From contig NZ_PGVF01000014.1 in NCBI RefSeq assembly GCF_002860285.1, positions 372,001-436,000 of the forward strand: a stretch of DNA of 64,000 nt, given 5' to 3'. The position numbers and the translations under genes were made by a program. How positions within the stretch are numbered: position 1 is the first letter of the stretch; each line of letters begins with the position of its first letter. The notes under the pieces are model-generated. The model did no database searches. It was not told the origin of the DNA and worked only from the letters and a program-made list of their open reading frames with translations. Positions 9,563 to 18,564 of this stretch are shown in pieces. This DNA comes from Bacillus sp. M6-12 (GTDB lineage: Bacteria > Bacillota > Bacilli > Bacillales > DSM-1321).

Positions 9563-10306
9563 ATGAAAGAAGACGTCTTTAAAGGAGTATTATTCTTTAT
9601 GGTGATTATATATAAGTCAATACTGATTTTTATAGTGGGATATCTTCTTTTGAGAGTAACCGGAAAGAAAGCTGTTGCGCAGATGCACAGTTTTGACTTA
9701 TTGTACATCCTTATACTAGGTAATGTGATAAGTGAACCGTTAGAGGACGCTAACTTAGTAAAATCGGTTATCTACTCGATTATGCTAGTGATTTTATATA
9801 AAATATTTGCCAAGATAGCTTTAAATAATAAATTACGATGGGTTCTTTATGAAAGTCCGACAGTCTTAATTCGGAACGGTGATATCGATAGGGATGGGTT
9901 GAAGAAAGTTCGTATGCCTTTGGATGAATTATTGGCACAACTACGTATTAAAGGCTTCACAGATACTTCTAAGATTTCTATAGCCCTAATGGAGGATACT
10001 GGGAATATCAGCGTGATTCCGAAATCTGATTTTCGTCCTGTCCAACCTGCAGATCTGAGTAAAAAGGTTAACGAGACTTTTATTCCTATTCCATTAATTA
10101 TGGATGGAGAAATCATTGGTCATAATTTAAAGTTTCTAAAACTTGATAGAGAGTGGCTGTATATAGAACTAAAAAAAGTTGGATTAAGGGTAGATGAAAT
10201 AATGCTGGCTACCTATTCTCGAGACGGAAAATTAAAAATAGATGACAATGAAATTTTGGGACATAAAAATGATCCAAATTTCTATAAACCAGGTGAAGAT
10301 AATTAG
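9563..10306 (+). CDS. DUF421 (YetF/YrbG-type) membrane protein
   Basis: This is a DUF421 family protein of unknown function, common in spore formers. About the first 85 residues form membrane helices (FMVIIYKSILIFIVGYLLLRV and following), with the family motif RVTGKKAVAQMHSFDLLYILILG. The cytoplasmic half carries LLAQLRIKGFTDTSKISIALMEDTGNISVIPK, typical of the YetF domain. I prefer ATG 9563, with GGAG six bases upstream; earlier in-frame starts at 9533 and 9551 exist. It lies inside the prophage remnant but is not a usual phage gene, so it may be a passenger (moron). A terminator follows. Confidence 0.85.
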   Translation: MKEDVFKGVLFFMVIIYKSILIFIVGYLLLRVTGKKAVAQMHSFDLLYILILGNVISEPLEDANLVKSVIYSIMLVILYKIFAKIALNNKLRWVLYESPTVLIRNGDIDRDGLKKVRMPLDELLAQLRIKGFTDTSKISIALMEDTGNISVIPKSDFRPVQPADLSKKVNETFIPIPLIMDGEIIGHNLKFLKLDREWLYIELKKVGLRVDEIMLATYSRDGKLKIDDNEILGHKNDPNFYKPGEDN

Positions 10307-10339
10307 TTTAGGTTAAATATCCAATGGTGAATGAGAGAG

Positions 10340-10364
10340 CCAACAGCTAAGTGTTGGTTTTTTT
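10340..10364 (+). terminator. Intrinsic terminator after the DUF421 gene
   Basis: CCAACA pairs with TGTTGG over a short loop, followed by seven T. Confidence 0.8.
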
Positions 10365-10475
10365 GCCGTTTCCGGAACATTATGTGCAATAAAGTAAACA
10401 CCTGATAGGGTGTATTTTTTATGCTTAATTTCAGGGTAGGCTATATGCTCATCCTTTTAGGATTGGAGGGAAAAC

Positions 10476-10832
10476 ACGGAACATTTACAAATTGTACATT
10501 CATACCTATTCGGTGATGTAAAATACCTTGATCTATTGTTGCTTGCTATGGCGGTTGATATCGTAACAGGTGTGTTGGGGGCCGTTAAAGAAAAACGCTT
10601 AAGAAGTCGTACAGCGTGGTGGGGATATGCAAGGAAGATTGGAGTACTTTCTGCAATTATTCTGACAAATGTTATTGATATTATATTGGGCATAAATGGA
10701 GCACTTGCACTTATGACAGTGCTTTTTTATTTGGGCAATGAAGGTGTATCAATCTTAGAAAACTTGTCTCAGTTAGGCGTTAAAGTGCCTAGCTTTATCA
10801 AAGACAGGTTTAGTTTTTTCATCAACATATAA
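10476..10832 (+). CDS. Phage holin (Phage_holin_4 family) with an ACG at the start position
   Basis: Holins of this family form membrane lesions that let endolysin reach the wall. The protein has the family core AMAVDIVTGVLGAVKEKRLRSRTAWWGYARKIG and three hydrophobic segments, and ends after FIKDRFSFFINI. Homology extends upstream of every standard start. A strong GGAGGG site at 10465-10470 is followed after five bases by ACG, then codons for EHLQIVHSYLFGDVKYLDLL, the expected holin N-terminus. So the natural ATG seems to have become ACG. A TTG at 10536 would give a 98-residue protein without its first segment. No endolysin gene follows, so lysis function is unlikely. Confidence 0.75.
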   Translation, partial: TEHLQIVHSYLFGDVKYLDLLLLAMAVDIVTGVLGAVKEKRLRSRTAWWGYARKIGVLSAIILTNVIDIILGINGALALMTVLFYLGNEGVSILENLSQLGVKVPSFIKDRFSFFINI

Positions 10833-10899
10833 CAAAAAAATAGGGGAGTGGGGATACAAGAGATATAATAAGATATGTATTAGAAGCAGGAGTTGTCGA

Positions 10900-11574
10900 A
10901 TGAGAAATAAAATTTCTGATTTTAAAAATTTGATTGAACGAGAATTGTTATATAAAGTGCACCTAACAAGCGAGCATGATTTTGACCCCATAAAAGTAGA
11001 TAATGTTCCGGAACAATGGAAGTGTATTGGAGCTGGGAACTATGCTGCTGTGTTTTTACACTTGAATTATGAGGAGTGGGTGGTGAAGGTATATAGTCGT
11101 GATGTGAAAGCATTGAAAAAGGAAGTGCATGTATATCAAAAGTTGGGTTCACATCCAGCTTATTCTGAATTAATAGGCTTTGGTGATAGGTATTTAATTC
11201 TGAAAAGACTAAAGGGAATCACATTGTATGATGCCGTCCATAAAGGAAAGAGAATTCCTCAAGGTGTTATTAAAGATGTTAACAAAGCACTTGATTATGC
11301 AAGGACACAAGGACTCAATCCCTATGATGTTCACGGCAAAAACGTCATGATGAAAGACGGCAGAGGCTATGTTGTTGATATTTCAGACTTTTACAAAGAA
11401 GGTATAGACAAAAAATGGGATGATTTAGAAACGGCCTATAATAAAATATACAAACATACATTATACCTGTTTCCTATTAAAATCCCTTATTTTATTTTAG
11501 ATTTAGTTCGTTACGGCTATCGTAAATATAAAAATGTAAAAAAACGAGTAAGAACAAAAAGAAGCTTGATTTAA
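10900..11574 (+). CDS. Protein-kinase-like (YrzF-type) protein
   Basis: The 224-residue protein shows a compact kinase fold: glycine loop GAGNYAAVF (44-52), likely ATP-anchoring Lys63 in VVKVYS, a candidate alpha-C Glu75, a catalytic-loop-like PYDVHGKNVMM (142-151) and VVDISDF (158-164) in the DFG position. The loop reads D-x-H-x-K-N rather than the classical H-R-D-x-K, so activity needs testing. The C-terminus is rich in Lys and Arg. ATG 10900 has AGGAG upstream, next to TTGTCGAA, which may be chance. It lies between the holin and a TerD gene. The target is unknown. Confidence 0.75.
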   Translation: MRNKISDFKNLIERELLYKVHLTSEHDFDPIKVDNVPEQWKCIGAGNYAAVFLHLNYEEWVVKVYSRDVKALKKEVHVYQKLGSHPAYSELIGFGDRYLILKRLKGITLYDAVHKGKRIPQGVIKDVNKALDYARTQGLNPYDVHGKNVMMKDGRGYVVDISDFYKEGIDKKWDDLETAYNKIYKHTLYLFPIKIPYFILDLVRYGYRKYKNVKKRVRTKRSLI

Positions 11575-11942
11575 ACAGGATTTTTTTGACTATCACAAAC
11601 TTATTTAGTTCCGAATAGAGACAATGAGCTGTATATACTCAATTCCGAACGTTCCATAGTAATGTTTTAAAATTCTGTCAACAAGCCCATCCTATTGCTT
11701 TTACAACAAATGGGATTAGTAAGAAATATTACCAGAAATTCCCTTGAGCCTTGGTACAAGAACTAGCTCAAGGGAATTATTTGAGGATTGATAAGAATAC
11801 ATATTTAATCCCGTTAAAAAAATCTAAAGGCGGCTAGAATTCTATTATTATAGAATTGGAATTTATAAACAAACGTAATCCTGCTATTTTTACAGTATAA
11901 TTTGTTATTAAAGATGGAGAAAACATGAAAGGAAGAAAGTAA
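11575..11942. other. Intergenic region with a 13-bp inverted repeat
   Basis: No gene is seen in this roughly 370-base gap. It contains a perfect 13-bp inverted repeat, AATTCCCTTGAGC at 11737-11749 and its complement at 11766-11778, around a 16-base loop. No T run follows, so it is not an ordinary terminator. An AGGAAG-type ribosome site precedes the next gene. Confidence 0.6.
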
Positions 11943-13163
11943 ATGTCAGTAGTGTTAGTTAAAGGACAAAAATCAGATATTACAAAGCTAAACCCTAACA
12001 TACGAACCATACGAATTGAACTTGATTGGAGATCAACTGATGATATAGAGCTTGATGCTTCTGCATTTCTTATAGGTCTAAATGGGAAGGTAAAGGACGA
12101 TTCTGATTTTGTATTTTACGGCCAGCCCTCTTCATCTTGCAAATCAGTAACAAAAATCAATACAGGCCTTTCAACAAAACAGAACTTCCAAGTGTCTTTA
12201 CATAAAATACCTGCCGAAGTCCAAAAAATCGTTTTTTCGTTAACCATATACAAATCAAATGAATCTTTTCGACAAATATCCGATATAAACATTCGAGTAA
12301 TTCATGAACAAACCAACCAAGAATTATTATGTTTTCCAGTTCCAATTTCTTTTACTGAAGAAACAGCTATTGTAGTTGGAGAAGTATATAGAAATTCCGG
12401 TCATTGGAAATTCAATTCTGTAGGAGCGGGTTATTTCGGGGGATTGGCAGCCTTATGTAAATCGTATGGGGTAGATGTGGAAGAACCACAACAAACTTCA
12501 ATCCAACCTCAGCAAACTCACCAGGCTACACAGAAGCCTGAATCAAATGAACCATCGGGAAACCCTGCTGTTTCTATTGTGAATATTTCTAAAATAGAGT
12601 TAAAGAAAAAGCAATCTGTTAACATTAAAAAATCTCAGCGAATAACAGCTACTCTCGAATGGGAAACAGCTAAAGATCTTGATCTATATTGTTTTTATGT
12701 ATTAAAAAACGGTCAATCCGGAAAAGTTTATTATAGAGATTTAGGAAGCAGTAACCATTCTCCTTTTATTCGTCTTGATGGGGATTCTCAAGAGTTTGGA
12801 AAAGAAACAATTGAAATTTATAAAACGGATGAACTAGCATATGTTTTATTTGCTGCTTATAGCGCAGTAAGTAACGGTGTAGGAAGCTTTTATTCGATGC
12901 GGGCGAAAGCTGTCGTAGATAACCACATGGGTAATGTAGTTATAGCTCCACTTCTAGAATATAATGATCGTGCGTATTGGGTAGCACTGGCACATATCGA
13001 CTTCACTGATGGTCAAGCAATGAAAGTGTCACATGTGGAGCGCTATTCACGTGACAATTCCGAAGCCTCCCCTATGCTTTATAATGATGGTAGTTTTAGA
13101 ATGGATGTCGGTCCAATCGAGTTTAAAGATGAAGAAGACTACCTGAATTACTTTGGTCAGTAA
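11943..13163 (+). CDS. TerD-family stress protein with two TerD-like domains
   Basis: TerD-type proteins bind calcium and belong to the tellurite/phage-resistance stress systems; their biochemical role is not settled. The 406-residue protein has an N-terminal TerD domain (about 1-180, with IRIELDWRS and the SVGAGYFGGLAALCKSYGVDV end), a Gln/Pro-rich linker (about 181-210), and a second, TerA-like half (about 220-406) beginning LKKKQSVNIKKSQRITATLEWETAKDLDLYCF, with RLDGDSQEFGKETIEIY. ATG 11943 has a GGAAG site. It stands alone before a terminator, not in a full ter operon, next to a kinase-like gene. Confidence 0.85.
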   Translation: MSVVLVKGQKSDITKLNPNIRTIRIELDWRSTDDIELDASAFLIGLNGKVKDDSDFVFYGQPSSSCKSVTKINTGLSTKQNFQVSLHKIPAEVQKIVFSLTIYKSNESFRQISDINIRVIHEQTNQELLCFPVPISFTEETAIVVGEVYRNSGHWKFNSVGAGYFGGLAALCKSYGVDVEEPQQTSIQPQQTHQATQKPESNEPSGNPAVSIVNISKIELKKKQSVNIKKSQRITATLEWETAKDLDLYCFYVLKNGQSGKVYYRDLGSSNHSPFIRLDGDSQEFGKETIEIYKTDELAYVLFAAYSAVSNGVGSFYSMRAKAVVDNHMGNVVIAPLLEYNDRAYWVALAHIDFTDGQAMKVSHVERYSRDNSEASPMLYNDGSFRMDVGPIEFKDEEDYLNYFGQ

Positions 13164-13183
13164 AGAATGAATAATTAAATTAA

Positions 13184-13205
13184 GCCTCCCTAAAGGGGGG
13201 TTTTT
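13184..13205 (+). terminator. Intrinsic terminator after the TerD gene
   Basis: CCTCCC pairs with GGGGGG across a 4-base loop and runs into five T. Confidence 0.85.
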
Positions 13206-13424
13206 ATGTCGCAAATAGGTAATAAAGAATAGTTGAATACCCCGGATAGCAGTAAGTTGGAGATATAGCGAAGAGCATCGGTTTTTTACTAAGGTAAAAG
13301 GTCGAAGAGCTCCTATTCGATTGATATTTTACTTTGGTGTTTTTTAAACCTCCTCATTCGCTTTATTTGGACAAAAAACCTATTTGAGAATTTGTCAGAT
13401 TTCACTGAATTATTTGCTGAAGGA

Positions 13425-13454
13425 TTGACTTCCGCTCAATTTCTTTGATACGAT
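13425..13454 (+). promoter_or_regulatory. Candidate promoter of the kyn operon
   Basis: TTGACT (13425-13430) and TACGAT (13449-13454) are separated by 18 bases and lie about 40 bases before kynU. The match is moderate. No regulator gene is adjacent. Confidence 0.45.
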
Positions 13455-13494
13455 TTCCACTGTATAGATATTACCATTTTATGGGGGTGATGGA

Positions 13495-14781
13495 TTGGAT
13501 AAATCAATTTATCAAAACTCTTTGGACTATGCAAAAAGAATGGACGAAAATGATTCTCTGTCCCATTTTCGTTATGAATTCTATTTGCAGCCAAACATTA
13601 TTTATATGGATGGAAACTCTTTAGGGCTACTTTCAAAAAGAGCTGAACAAACATTATTACAATCACTGGAAGATTGGAAACAGCTTGGAATAGACGGTTG
13701 GACAAAAGGGAACCAGCCGTGGTTTTACATGTCAGAAACTGCTGGCCAGCTTGTTGCACCGTTTGTAGGCGCCTCTGTTAACGAGGTTATTGTAAGCGCT
13801 TCAACAACGGTGAATCTGCATCAATTGCTTTCAACGTTTTATACGCCTGATGGCATTCGAACAAAAATATTAGCCGATGAGCTTACATTTCCTTCTGATA
13901 TATATGCCATCCAAAGCCAGCTTCAGCTGCATGGCAATGACGCTGATTCACATCTGATTCAAGTAAAAAGCAGGGATGGAAGGTATTTAGAAGAGGACGA
14001 TATCATTAACCAAATGACTGATGAAGTAGCCTTGATCGTTTTGCCAACCGTCTTATACCGCAGCGGACAAATCCTTAATGTCAAAAAACTAACCGACGAA
14101 GCACACAAAAGAGGCATTTTAATAGGATTCGATGCTTGCCACTCTGTTGGAGCCATCCCTCATTCATTTAGCGAATGGGATGTTGATTTTGCATTTTGGT
14201 GCAATTATAAGCATCTAAACGGTGGACCCGGGAGCGTTGGGGGGCTGTTTGTAAATCAAAGGCATTTTGGCACAAGGCCTGGTCTTGCCGGATGGTTTGG
14301 TTCCAGAAAAGATAAACAATTTGACATGGAACATGCATTTATACCAGCAGATAATGCTGGTGCTTACCAAATAGGTACTCCCCATATTTTAAGTCTGGCA
14401 CCATTGCTCGGCTCACTTGCGATTTTTCAGGAGGCCGGCATTGAAAATATTCGCCGAAAGTCACTGCAGCTCACTGAATATTTAATTGGATTAATCGACC
14501 ATGAATTAACCGGCCTTGGTTTTTTCATAGGCAGCCCCAGAAATGAAAACAGCCGTGGAGGACATATCAGTCTTGAACATAAAGAAGCAGCAAGAATCTG
14601 CAAAGCTTTAAAAGTAAGTGGCATAATCCCTGATTTCCGTTCACCAAACATCATTCGTCTCGCCCCAATTGCGCTTTATACGTCATTCACGGAAGTATGG
14701 GAAGTCGTTCAAATCCTAAAGAAAATAATGAATGATAAGCAATATGAAAAGTTTCAAAATGAGCGCGAAGTTGTAGCGTAG
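13495..14781 (+). CDS. kynU: Kynureninase KynU
   Basis: KynU is a PLP enzyme that cleaves L-kynurenine to anthranilate and alanine. The 428-residue protein shows the family features [14 protein letters not shown] near the N-terminus, [10 protein letters not shown] (PLP-ring Asp213) and [13 protein letters not shown] with the Schiff-base Lys239, plus the [10 protein letters not shown] loop. Length matches the family. The start is TTG 13495, placed behind GGGGGTGA; the nearby ATG 13490 is in another frame. It opens an operon with a broken permease, kynA and kynB, so the pathway ends in anthranilate here. Confidence 0.95.
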   Translation: MDKSIYQNSLDYAKRMDENDSLSHFRYEFYLQPNIIYMDGNSLGLLSKRAEQTLLQSLEDWKQLGIDGWTKGNQPWFYMSETAGQLVAPFVGASVNEVIVSASTTVNLHQLLSTFYTPDGIRTKILADELTFPSDIYAIQSQLQLHGNDADSHLIQVKSRDGRYLEEDDIINQMTDEVALIVLPTVLYRSGQILNVKKLTDEAHKRGILIGFDACHSVGAIPHSFSEWDVDFAFWCNYKHLNGGPGSVGGLFVNQRHFGTRPGLAGWFGSRKDKQFDMEHAFIPADNAGAYQIGTPHILSLAPLLGSLAIFQEAGIENIRRKSLQLTEYLIGLIDHELTGLGFFIGSPRNENSRGGHISLEHKEAARICKALKVSGIIPDFRSPNIIRLAPIALYTSFTEVWEVVQILKKIMNDKQYEKFQNEREVVA

Positions 14782-14802
14782 ACCCAAGTTAGGGGGAAGA
14801 AG

Positions 14803-16222
14803 ATGAAACAGGCTGCCAATGAGGGACCTGGGTTAAAAAGTGAATTAAGCACAAAGCAGCTAACGATGATCGCCATGGGCTGTGCGATAGGGACTGGATT
14901 GTTTTTAGGAAGCGGACTTGCGATACAAACAGCAGGGCCGAGCGTTTTGATGAGTTATGTGATGGGAGCTTTCATCAGTTTTGCTGCTAATGGGCTGTTT
15001 GTCAGAAATGACGGTCGCTTATCCAACATCGGGTTCTTTTGGCACTATTGCTGAAAAGTATATCAGCCAGCTTGCGGGTTTTCTAGTCAGGTATTCTTAC
15101 TGGATTGCAAATGTTTTGGCAGTCGGGGTAGAGGTCAGCGCAATTGCTGTTTATATGAAGTACTGGTTTCCCGATGTGCCTGGCATCATTTCGATTGCCT
15201 TTTTTGCCGCGGTATTGATTTACGTCAATATGAGAAGTGTAAACACTTTTGCTACTTTTGAGTATTGGTTTTCGATGATTAAAGTCAGCGCAATTGTCAT
15301 GTTTATCATTTTATGAGCATATGTCCTTTTGGGCGGATCCCAATCAAGCGAAATGGGTCCAGCCAACTTTGTAAAAGAAGGAGGGTTTTTCCCGTTCGGT
15401 TGGTGGGGTATGTGGGTTGCAATTTTCATTTCATTGTTCAGCTTTTTGGGGACGGAATTGATAGCTGTTACTGCTGGAGAAGCGAAAAACCCTGATGTAG
15501 CGGTCCCGAAAGCACTAAAAGCTACTGTATTCCGTTTGTCGACGTTCTATGTTTTGACAATAGGCATCATGCTGATGATCGTTCCGTGGCAATCAGCTGG
15601 TGTTGATAAAAGTCCATTTGTGAAGGTGATGGAAATCCTGAACATCCCGGCTGCACCCGCCGGAGTCATAAACTTTATTGTCCTAACGGCAGCGTTATCT
15701 GCAATGAATAGCCAGCTTTATTCTTCCACACGTATGATGTACTCCTTATCACGAGGAACTTTTGCACCTGCCTTTTTAGGAAAAGTTAGCAAGAATGGTG
15801 TTCCTGCAAATGCACTGATGCTTTCAACCATGGGAATCTTACTCGCGGCTGCCGTTACTGCACTGACGCCTGATACCTCCTATGCCTTCTTGATGGGAAT
15901 ATCGATGTTCGGAGCCATTTTCACCTGGTTTATGGTCTTTGTATCACACTTGTTCTTCCGGAAAAAATGGGAAGAAACAGGAGGTCGTAAATTGCCGGTA
16001 AGGATGGCTGGATATCCTTTCATGACGATTTTAGGTGCTGCACTCTTATTTGCTTTAGTTGTTTCAACATGGTTTACAAATTTTAAGATCGTCCTGCAGT
16101 TTGGCATTCCCTGGTTAATATTCCTTACAATCGCATATTTTCTATGGAAAAAAGGACAGGAAAACAGACAGCGGACAGACTTTGACGACAGCAGTACTGC
16201 AAAACAAACCAAAATCGATTAA
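14803..16222 (+). pseudogene. Amino-acid permease of the kyn operon, broken by a frameshift and a stop
   Basis: The reading starts at ATG 14803 with a typical APC/AAT-family N-terminus (LSTKQLTMIAMGCAIGTGLFLGSG). Near 14980 the frame changes within a run of T: the expected continuation GCLSEMTVAYPTSGSFG lies one frame over, explained by loss of one T. In that second frame a TGA at 15314-15316 interrupts VMFIIL-AYVLLGG, most simply a GGA to TGA change. The rest is then intact to 16222 and includes GEAKNPDVAVPKA. With both lesions repaired it would be about 470 residues with 12 helices. Operon position suggests tryptophan or kynurenine uptake; this is inference. Confidence 0.9.
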
Positions 16223-16247
16223 CGGGACATGTTTGGGGGGGGGAACG

Positions 16248-17063
16248 ATGGAAAAAGAAATTCGCACTGACTTTAAAAAAGCAATGTCGTATGGGGATTA
16301 TCTTCATCTTGATAAAATTCTTTCAAGTCAGCACCGGTTATCCGGGCATCATGATGAGATGCTGTTTATCGTGATACATCAGGCAAGTGAATTATGGATG
16401 AAGTTGGCCATACATGAGCTGACTGCGGCAAGACAATGTATACGGAACAACGATTTGGAACCTTCTTTCAAGATGCTATCGCGCGTTTCAAGAATCCAGC
16501 AGCAATTAATCCAATCCTGGAACGTTCTTTCAACCTTAACTCCTGCTGATTACATGCAATTCAGGGATAAACTTGGCCAATCATCTGGCTTTCAATCTTA
16601 CCAAAATCGTTTAATAGAATTCCTGCTGGGAAACAAAAACGCTCATAAACTCGATGTCTATCAGCATGAGGAAGTTCTTTATAACAAAATGCTCACTGCC
16701 CTGCAGGAGCCTGGAATCTATGATGCCGCGATTCAAGCGCTATCCATTAAAGGGCTTCCAGTGGATGAAAATGCGCTTAATCGTGACTGGTCCAAAAATT
16801 ATCAGCACAATGAGAGTGTAGAAAAGGCATGGCTTACTGTATATCAAAATGTTGACCGATATTGGGATTTATATGAATTGGCAGAGAAACTTGTTGATAT
16901 TGGCAGCCAACAGCAAATTTGGCGATTTAACCATATGACTACGGTGGAGAGGATCATCGGGCATAAACAGGGTACAGGTGGTTCTTCAGGTGTAACCTAT
17001 TTAAAAAAGGCGATGGATCAGCACTTCTTCCCTGAACTATGGAGTGTACGCACAAGGTTATAA
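16248..17063 (+). CDS. kynA: Tryptophan 2,3-dioxygenase KynA
   Basis: KynA is a haem enzyme that opens the indole ring of L-tryptophan to N-formylkynurenine. The 271-residue protein has [13 protein letters not shown], the [20 protein letters not shown] segment, and the C-terminal [22 protein letters not shown] region that carries the haem-ligand His and the substrate-carboxylate loop. Length matches bacterial TDO (about 270-280). ATG 16248 is preceded by a run of nine G (16235-16243) that forms the ribosome site. It lies 25 bases after the broken permease. Confidence 0.96.
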   Translation: MEKEIRTDFKKAMSYGDYLHLDKILSSQHRLSGHHDEMLFIVIHQASELWMKLAIHELTAARQCIRNNDLEPSFKMLSRVSRIQQQLIQSWNVLSTLTPADYMQFRDKLGQSSGFQSYQNRLIEFLLGNKNAHKLDVYQHEEVLYNKMLTALQEPGIYDAAIQALSIKGLPVDENALNRDWSKNYQHNESVEKAWLTVYQNVDRYWDLYELAEKLVDIGSQQQIWRFNHMTTVERIIGHKQGTGGSSGVTYLKKAMDQHFFPELWSVRTRL

Positions 17064-17144
17064 TTTCATAGAAGTAGACGGCATCGATTAGAAGATCAAC
17101 AGCTATTTAAAGGGCCGTCCATATCCGATTATGGGGTGAATGCA

Positions 17145-17777
17145 GTGAAACCTTGGAAGGATATATCACAGCAATTGAATGAAAATGTCCCTGTTTGGCC
17201 AGGAGATACAGCGTTTTCCTACAAAATTAACTGGTCGAAAGAAGAAAGTGGGTCGGTTAATGTAGGACAAATAACAATGAGTACCCATACTGGTACGCAT
17301 ATTGATGCACCATTCCATTTTGATAACCATGGAAAAAAAGTGATTGATCTAGACCTGAATTTGTATATCGGAAAAGCCAGGGTAATTCATTTACTTAATG
17401 TAGAAAGCATTGCCGTTCACCATTTCTCCGGTATTGATATTAAAGGGGTTATCAGACTGATCATTTATACAGGTGCCTGGCAAGGCAGGATGAGTTTTCC
17501 AGAAAAGATTCCGTTTATTGAACCCGACTTGGCCGAATATCTTGCGAATCAGGGAGTTCAGCTGCTTGGCCTTGACCTGCCTTCAGTAGACCCTCTAGAT
17601 AGCAAGGGTTTACCAGCGCATCATCAGCTTTTCGCAAATGGAATCCATATTTTAGAAGGTCTTGTCCTGGAAGAAATCCAGCCGGGTGATTATGAAATAG
17701 CCGCTTTGCCATTACCATTAACAGAAGCGGATGGCAGCCCGGTGCGTGCTGTAATTAGAGAGCTGGATGAAGGTTAA
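17145..17777 (+). CDS. kynB: Kynurenine formamidase KynB
   Basis: KynB hydrolyses N-formylkynurenine to kynurenine and formate, linking KynA to KynU. The protein belongs to the metal-dependent cyclase/arylformamidase family and shows its HTGTHIDAPFHF metal-binding motif and the LGLDLPSVDPLDSKGLPAHH segment. Length (about 210) fits. GTG 17145 gives MKPWKDISQ and a GGGGTGA site at proper distance; GTG 17136 would add three residues and lies inside the ribosome site. It closes the operon about 80 bases after kynA. Confidence 0.93.
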   Translation: MKPWKDISQQLNENVPVWPGDTAFSYKINWSKEESGSVNVGQITMSTHTGTHIDAPFHFDNHGKKVIDLDLNLYIGKARVIHLLNVESIAVHHFSGIDIKGVIRLIIYTGAWQGRMSFPEKIPFIEPDLAEYLANQGVQLLGLDLPSVDPLDSKGLPAHHQLFANGIHILEGLVLEEIQPGDYEIAALPLPLTEADGSPVRAVIRELDEG

Positions 17778-17875
17778 TACATTTCCCTTGGGTTAGATCC
17801 AAACTGCATACCAGAGGTTATACCAGCCTTAAAACGGGTAAAGGAGTACTGATACTACTTCTGAGGTGATAACTA

Positions 17876-17980
17876 ATGAAATTTATAGATCAAATTTGGG
17901 AGAACATGACCAAAAACAACTGGGAACAATTAATTGATGGCGACCAACATTTTGAAGAACAGGATGAACAGGAGGAGTAA
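17876..17980 (+). CDS. Small acidic hypothetical protein, 34 residues
   Basis: A short frame starts at ATG 17876, ten bases after GAGGTGAT, and ends at TAA 17980. The predicted peptide begins MKFIDQIWENMTKNN and ends in an acidic tail (EEQDEQEE). I do not recognise it. The ribosome site is its main support. It lies between kynB and another small frame and could share its transcript. Confidence 0.45.
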   Translation: MKFIDQIWENMTKNNWEQLIDGDQHFEEQDEQEE

Positions 17981-18056
17981 TTATTTACTTCTCTTTTTTT
18001 ATCTACATATAAACCAAATATTTATGGACAAATTAAGCTATACGGAGGTGAATGAC

Positions 18057-18188
18057 GTGTCTGAAAAAGAGTATACAAATGTTAGCCTTGGTGGAAAATC
18101 ACCAAAAGGAGTAAAAGGCATAGACCGAAATTATGAAAATAAAGAAGAAAAAAAGAAGGTAAATAAAACGCCAAAAGTCGATTTATAA
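18057..18188 (+). CDS. Small charged hypothetical protein, 43 residues
   Basis: GTG 18057 follows ACGGAGGTGA, a near-perfect ribosome site, and the frame ends at TAA 18188. The peptide starts MSEKEYTNVSLGGKSPKG and ends in a Lys-rich stretch. A longer in-frame ATG exists at 18024 but has no ribosome site. A terminator follows directly, supporting a real transcript. I do not recognise the family. Confidence 0.5.
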   Translation: MSEKEYTNVSLGGKSPKGVKGIDRNYENKEEKKKVNKTPKVDL

Positions 18189-18196
18189 GTAGGATT

Positions 18197-18226
18197 AACA
18201 CTCTCTGCATAAAGGGGGTGTTTTTA
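18197..18226 (+). terminator. Intrinsic terminator after the small ORFs
   Basis: AACAC pairs with GTGTT (with a C/G extension) around a loop, followed by T residues. Confidence 0.65.
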
Positions 18227-18530
18227 GTTTGGTTAAAGTATAAAGAAACACCTATTTCAACAGGGAAGAGGCAGTTACTTTGCTGCTTAACATTAATTGA
18301 TAAACGTCCACTTTCCATTATTCTTTTGACATTTTTTTGTCATATATACAGTAATCGTGTGAGCGTCTTTTTATCTCATTAGCAGAAAAACACTGTGATA
18401 CCACTAAATACGGTTTATACAAATTAACTATTACAAAATAACCTGAAGCGGCATTACTTAAGCGGGTGTCATATATTTAAGGTTACTGTACTTAGTTAAT
18501 TTTTAGAAACTAGTCTATATTTCATAAACA
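18227..18530. other. Intergenic region between convergent units
   Basis: About 300 AT-rich bases lie between the kyn-side terminator and the lexA terminator. I see no gene. A small inverted repeat TGACA/TGTCA lies at 18327-18342. Confidence 0.5.
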
Positions 18531-18552
18531 AAAAAAGCGCAGAATGCGCTTT
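18531..18552 (-). terminator. Intrinsic terminator of lexA
   Basis: On the minus strand AAAGCGC and GCGCTTT form the stem, followed by a T run, just after the lexA stop codon. Confidence 0.85.
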
Positions 18553-18564
18553 AGAAAATCTACG

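Noticed and set aside
10893-10900. TTGTCGAA just before the kinase-like gene, matching a Spo0A box
   Set aside because: It overlaps the ribosome site and start codon; an 8-base match is expected by chance in a window this size.
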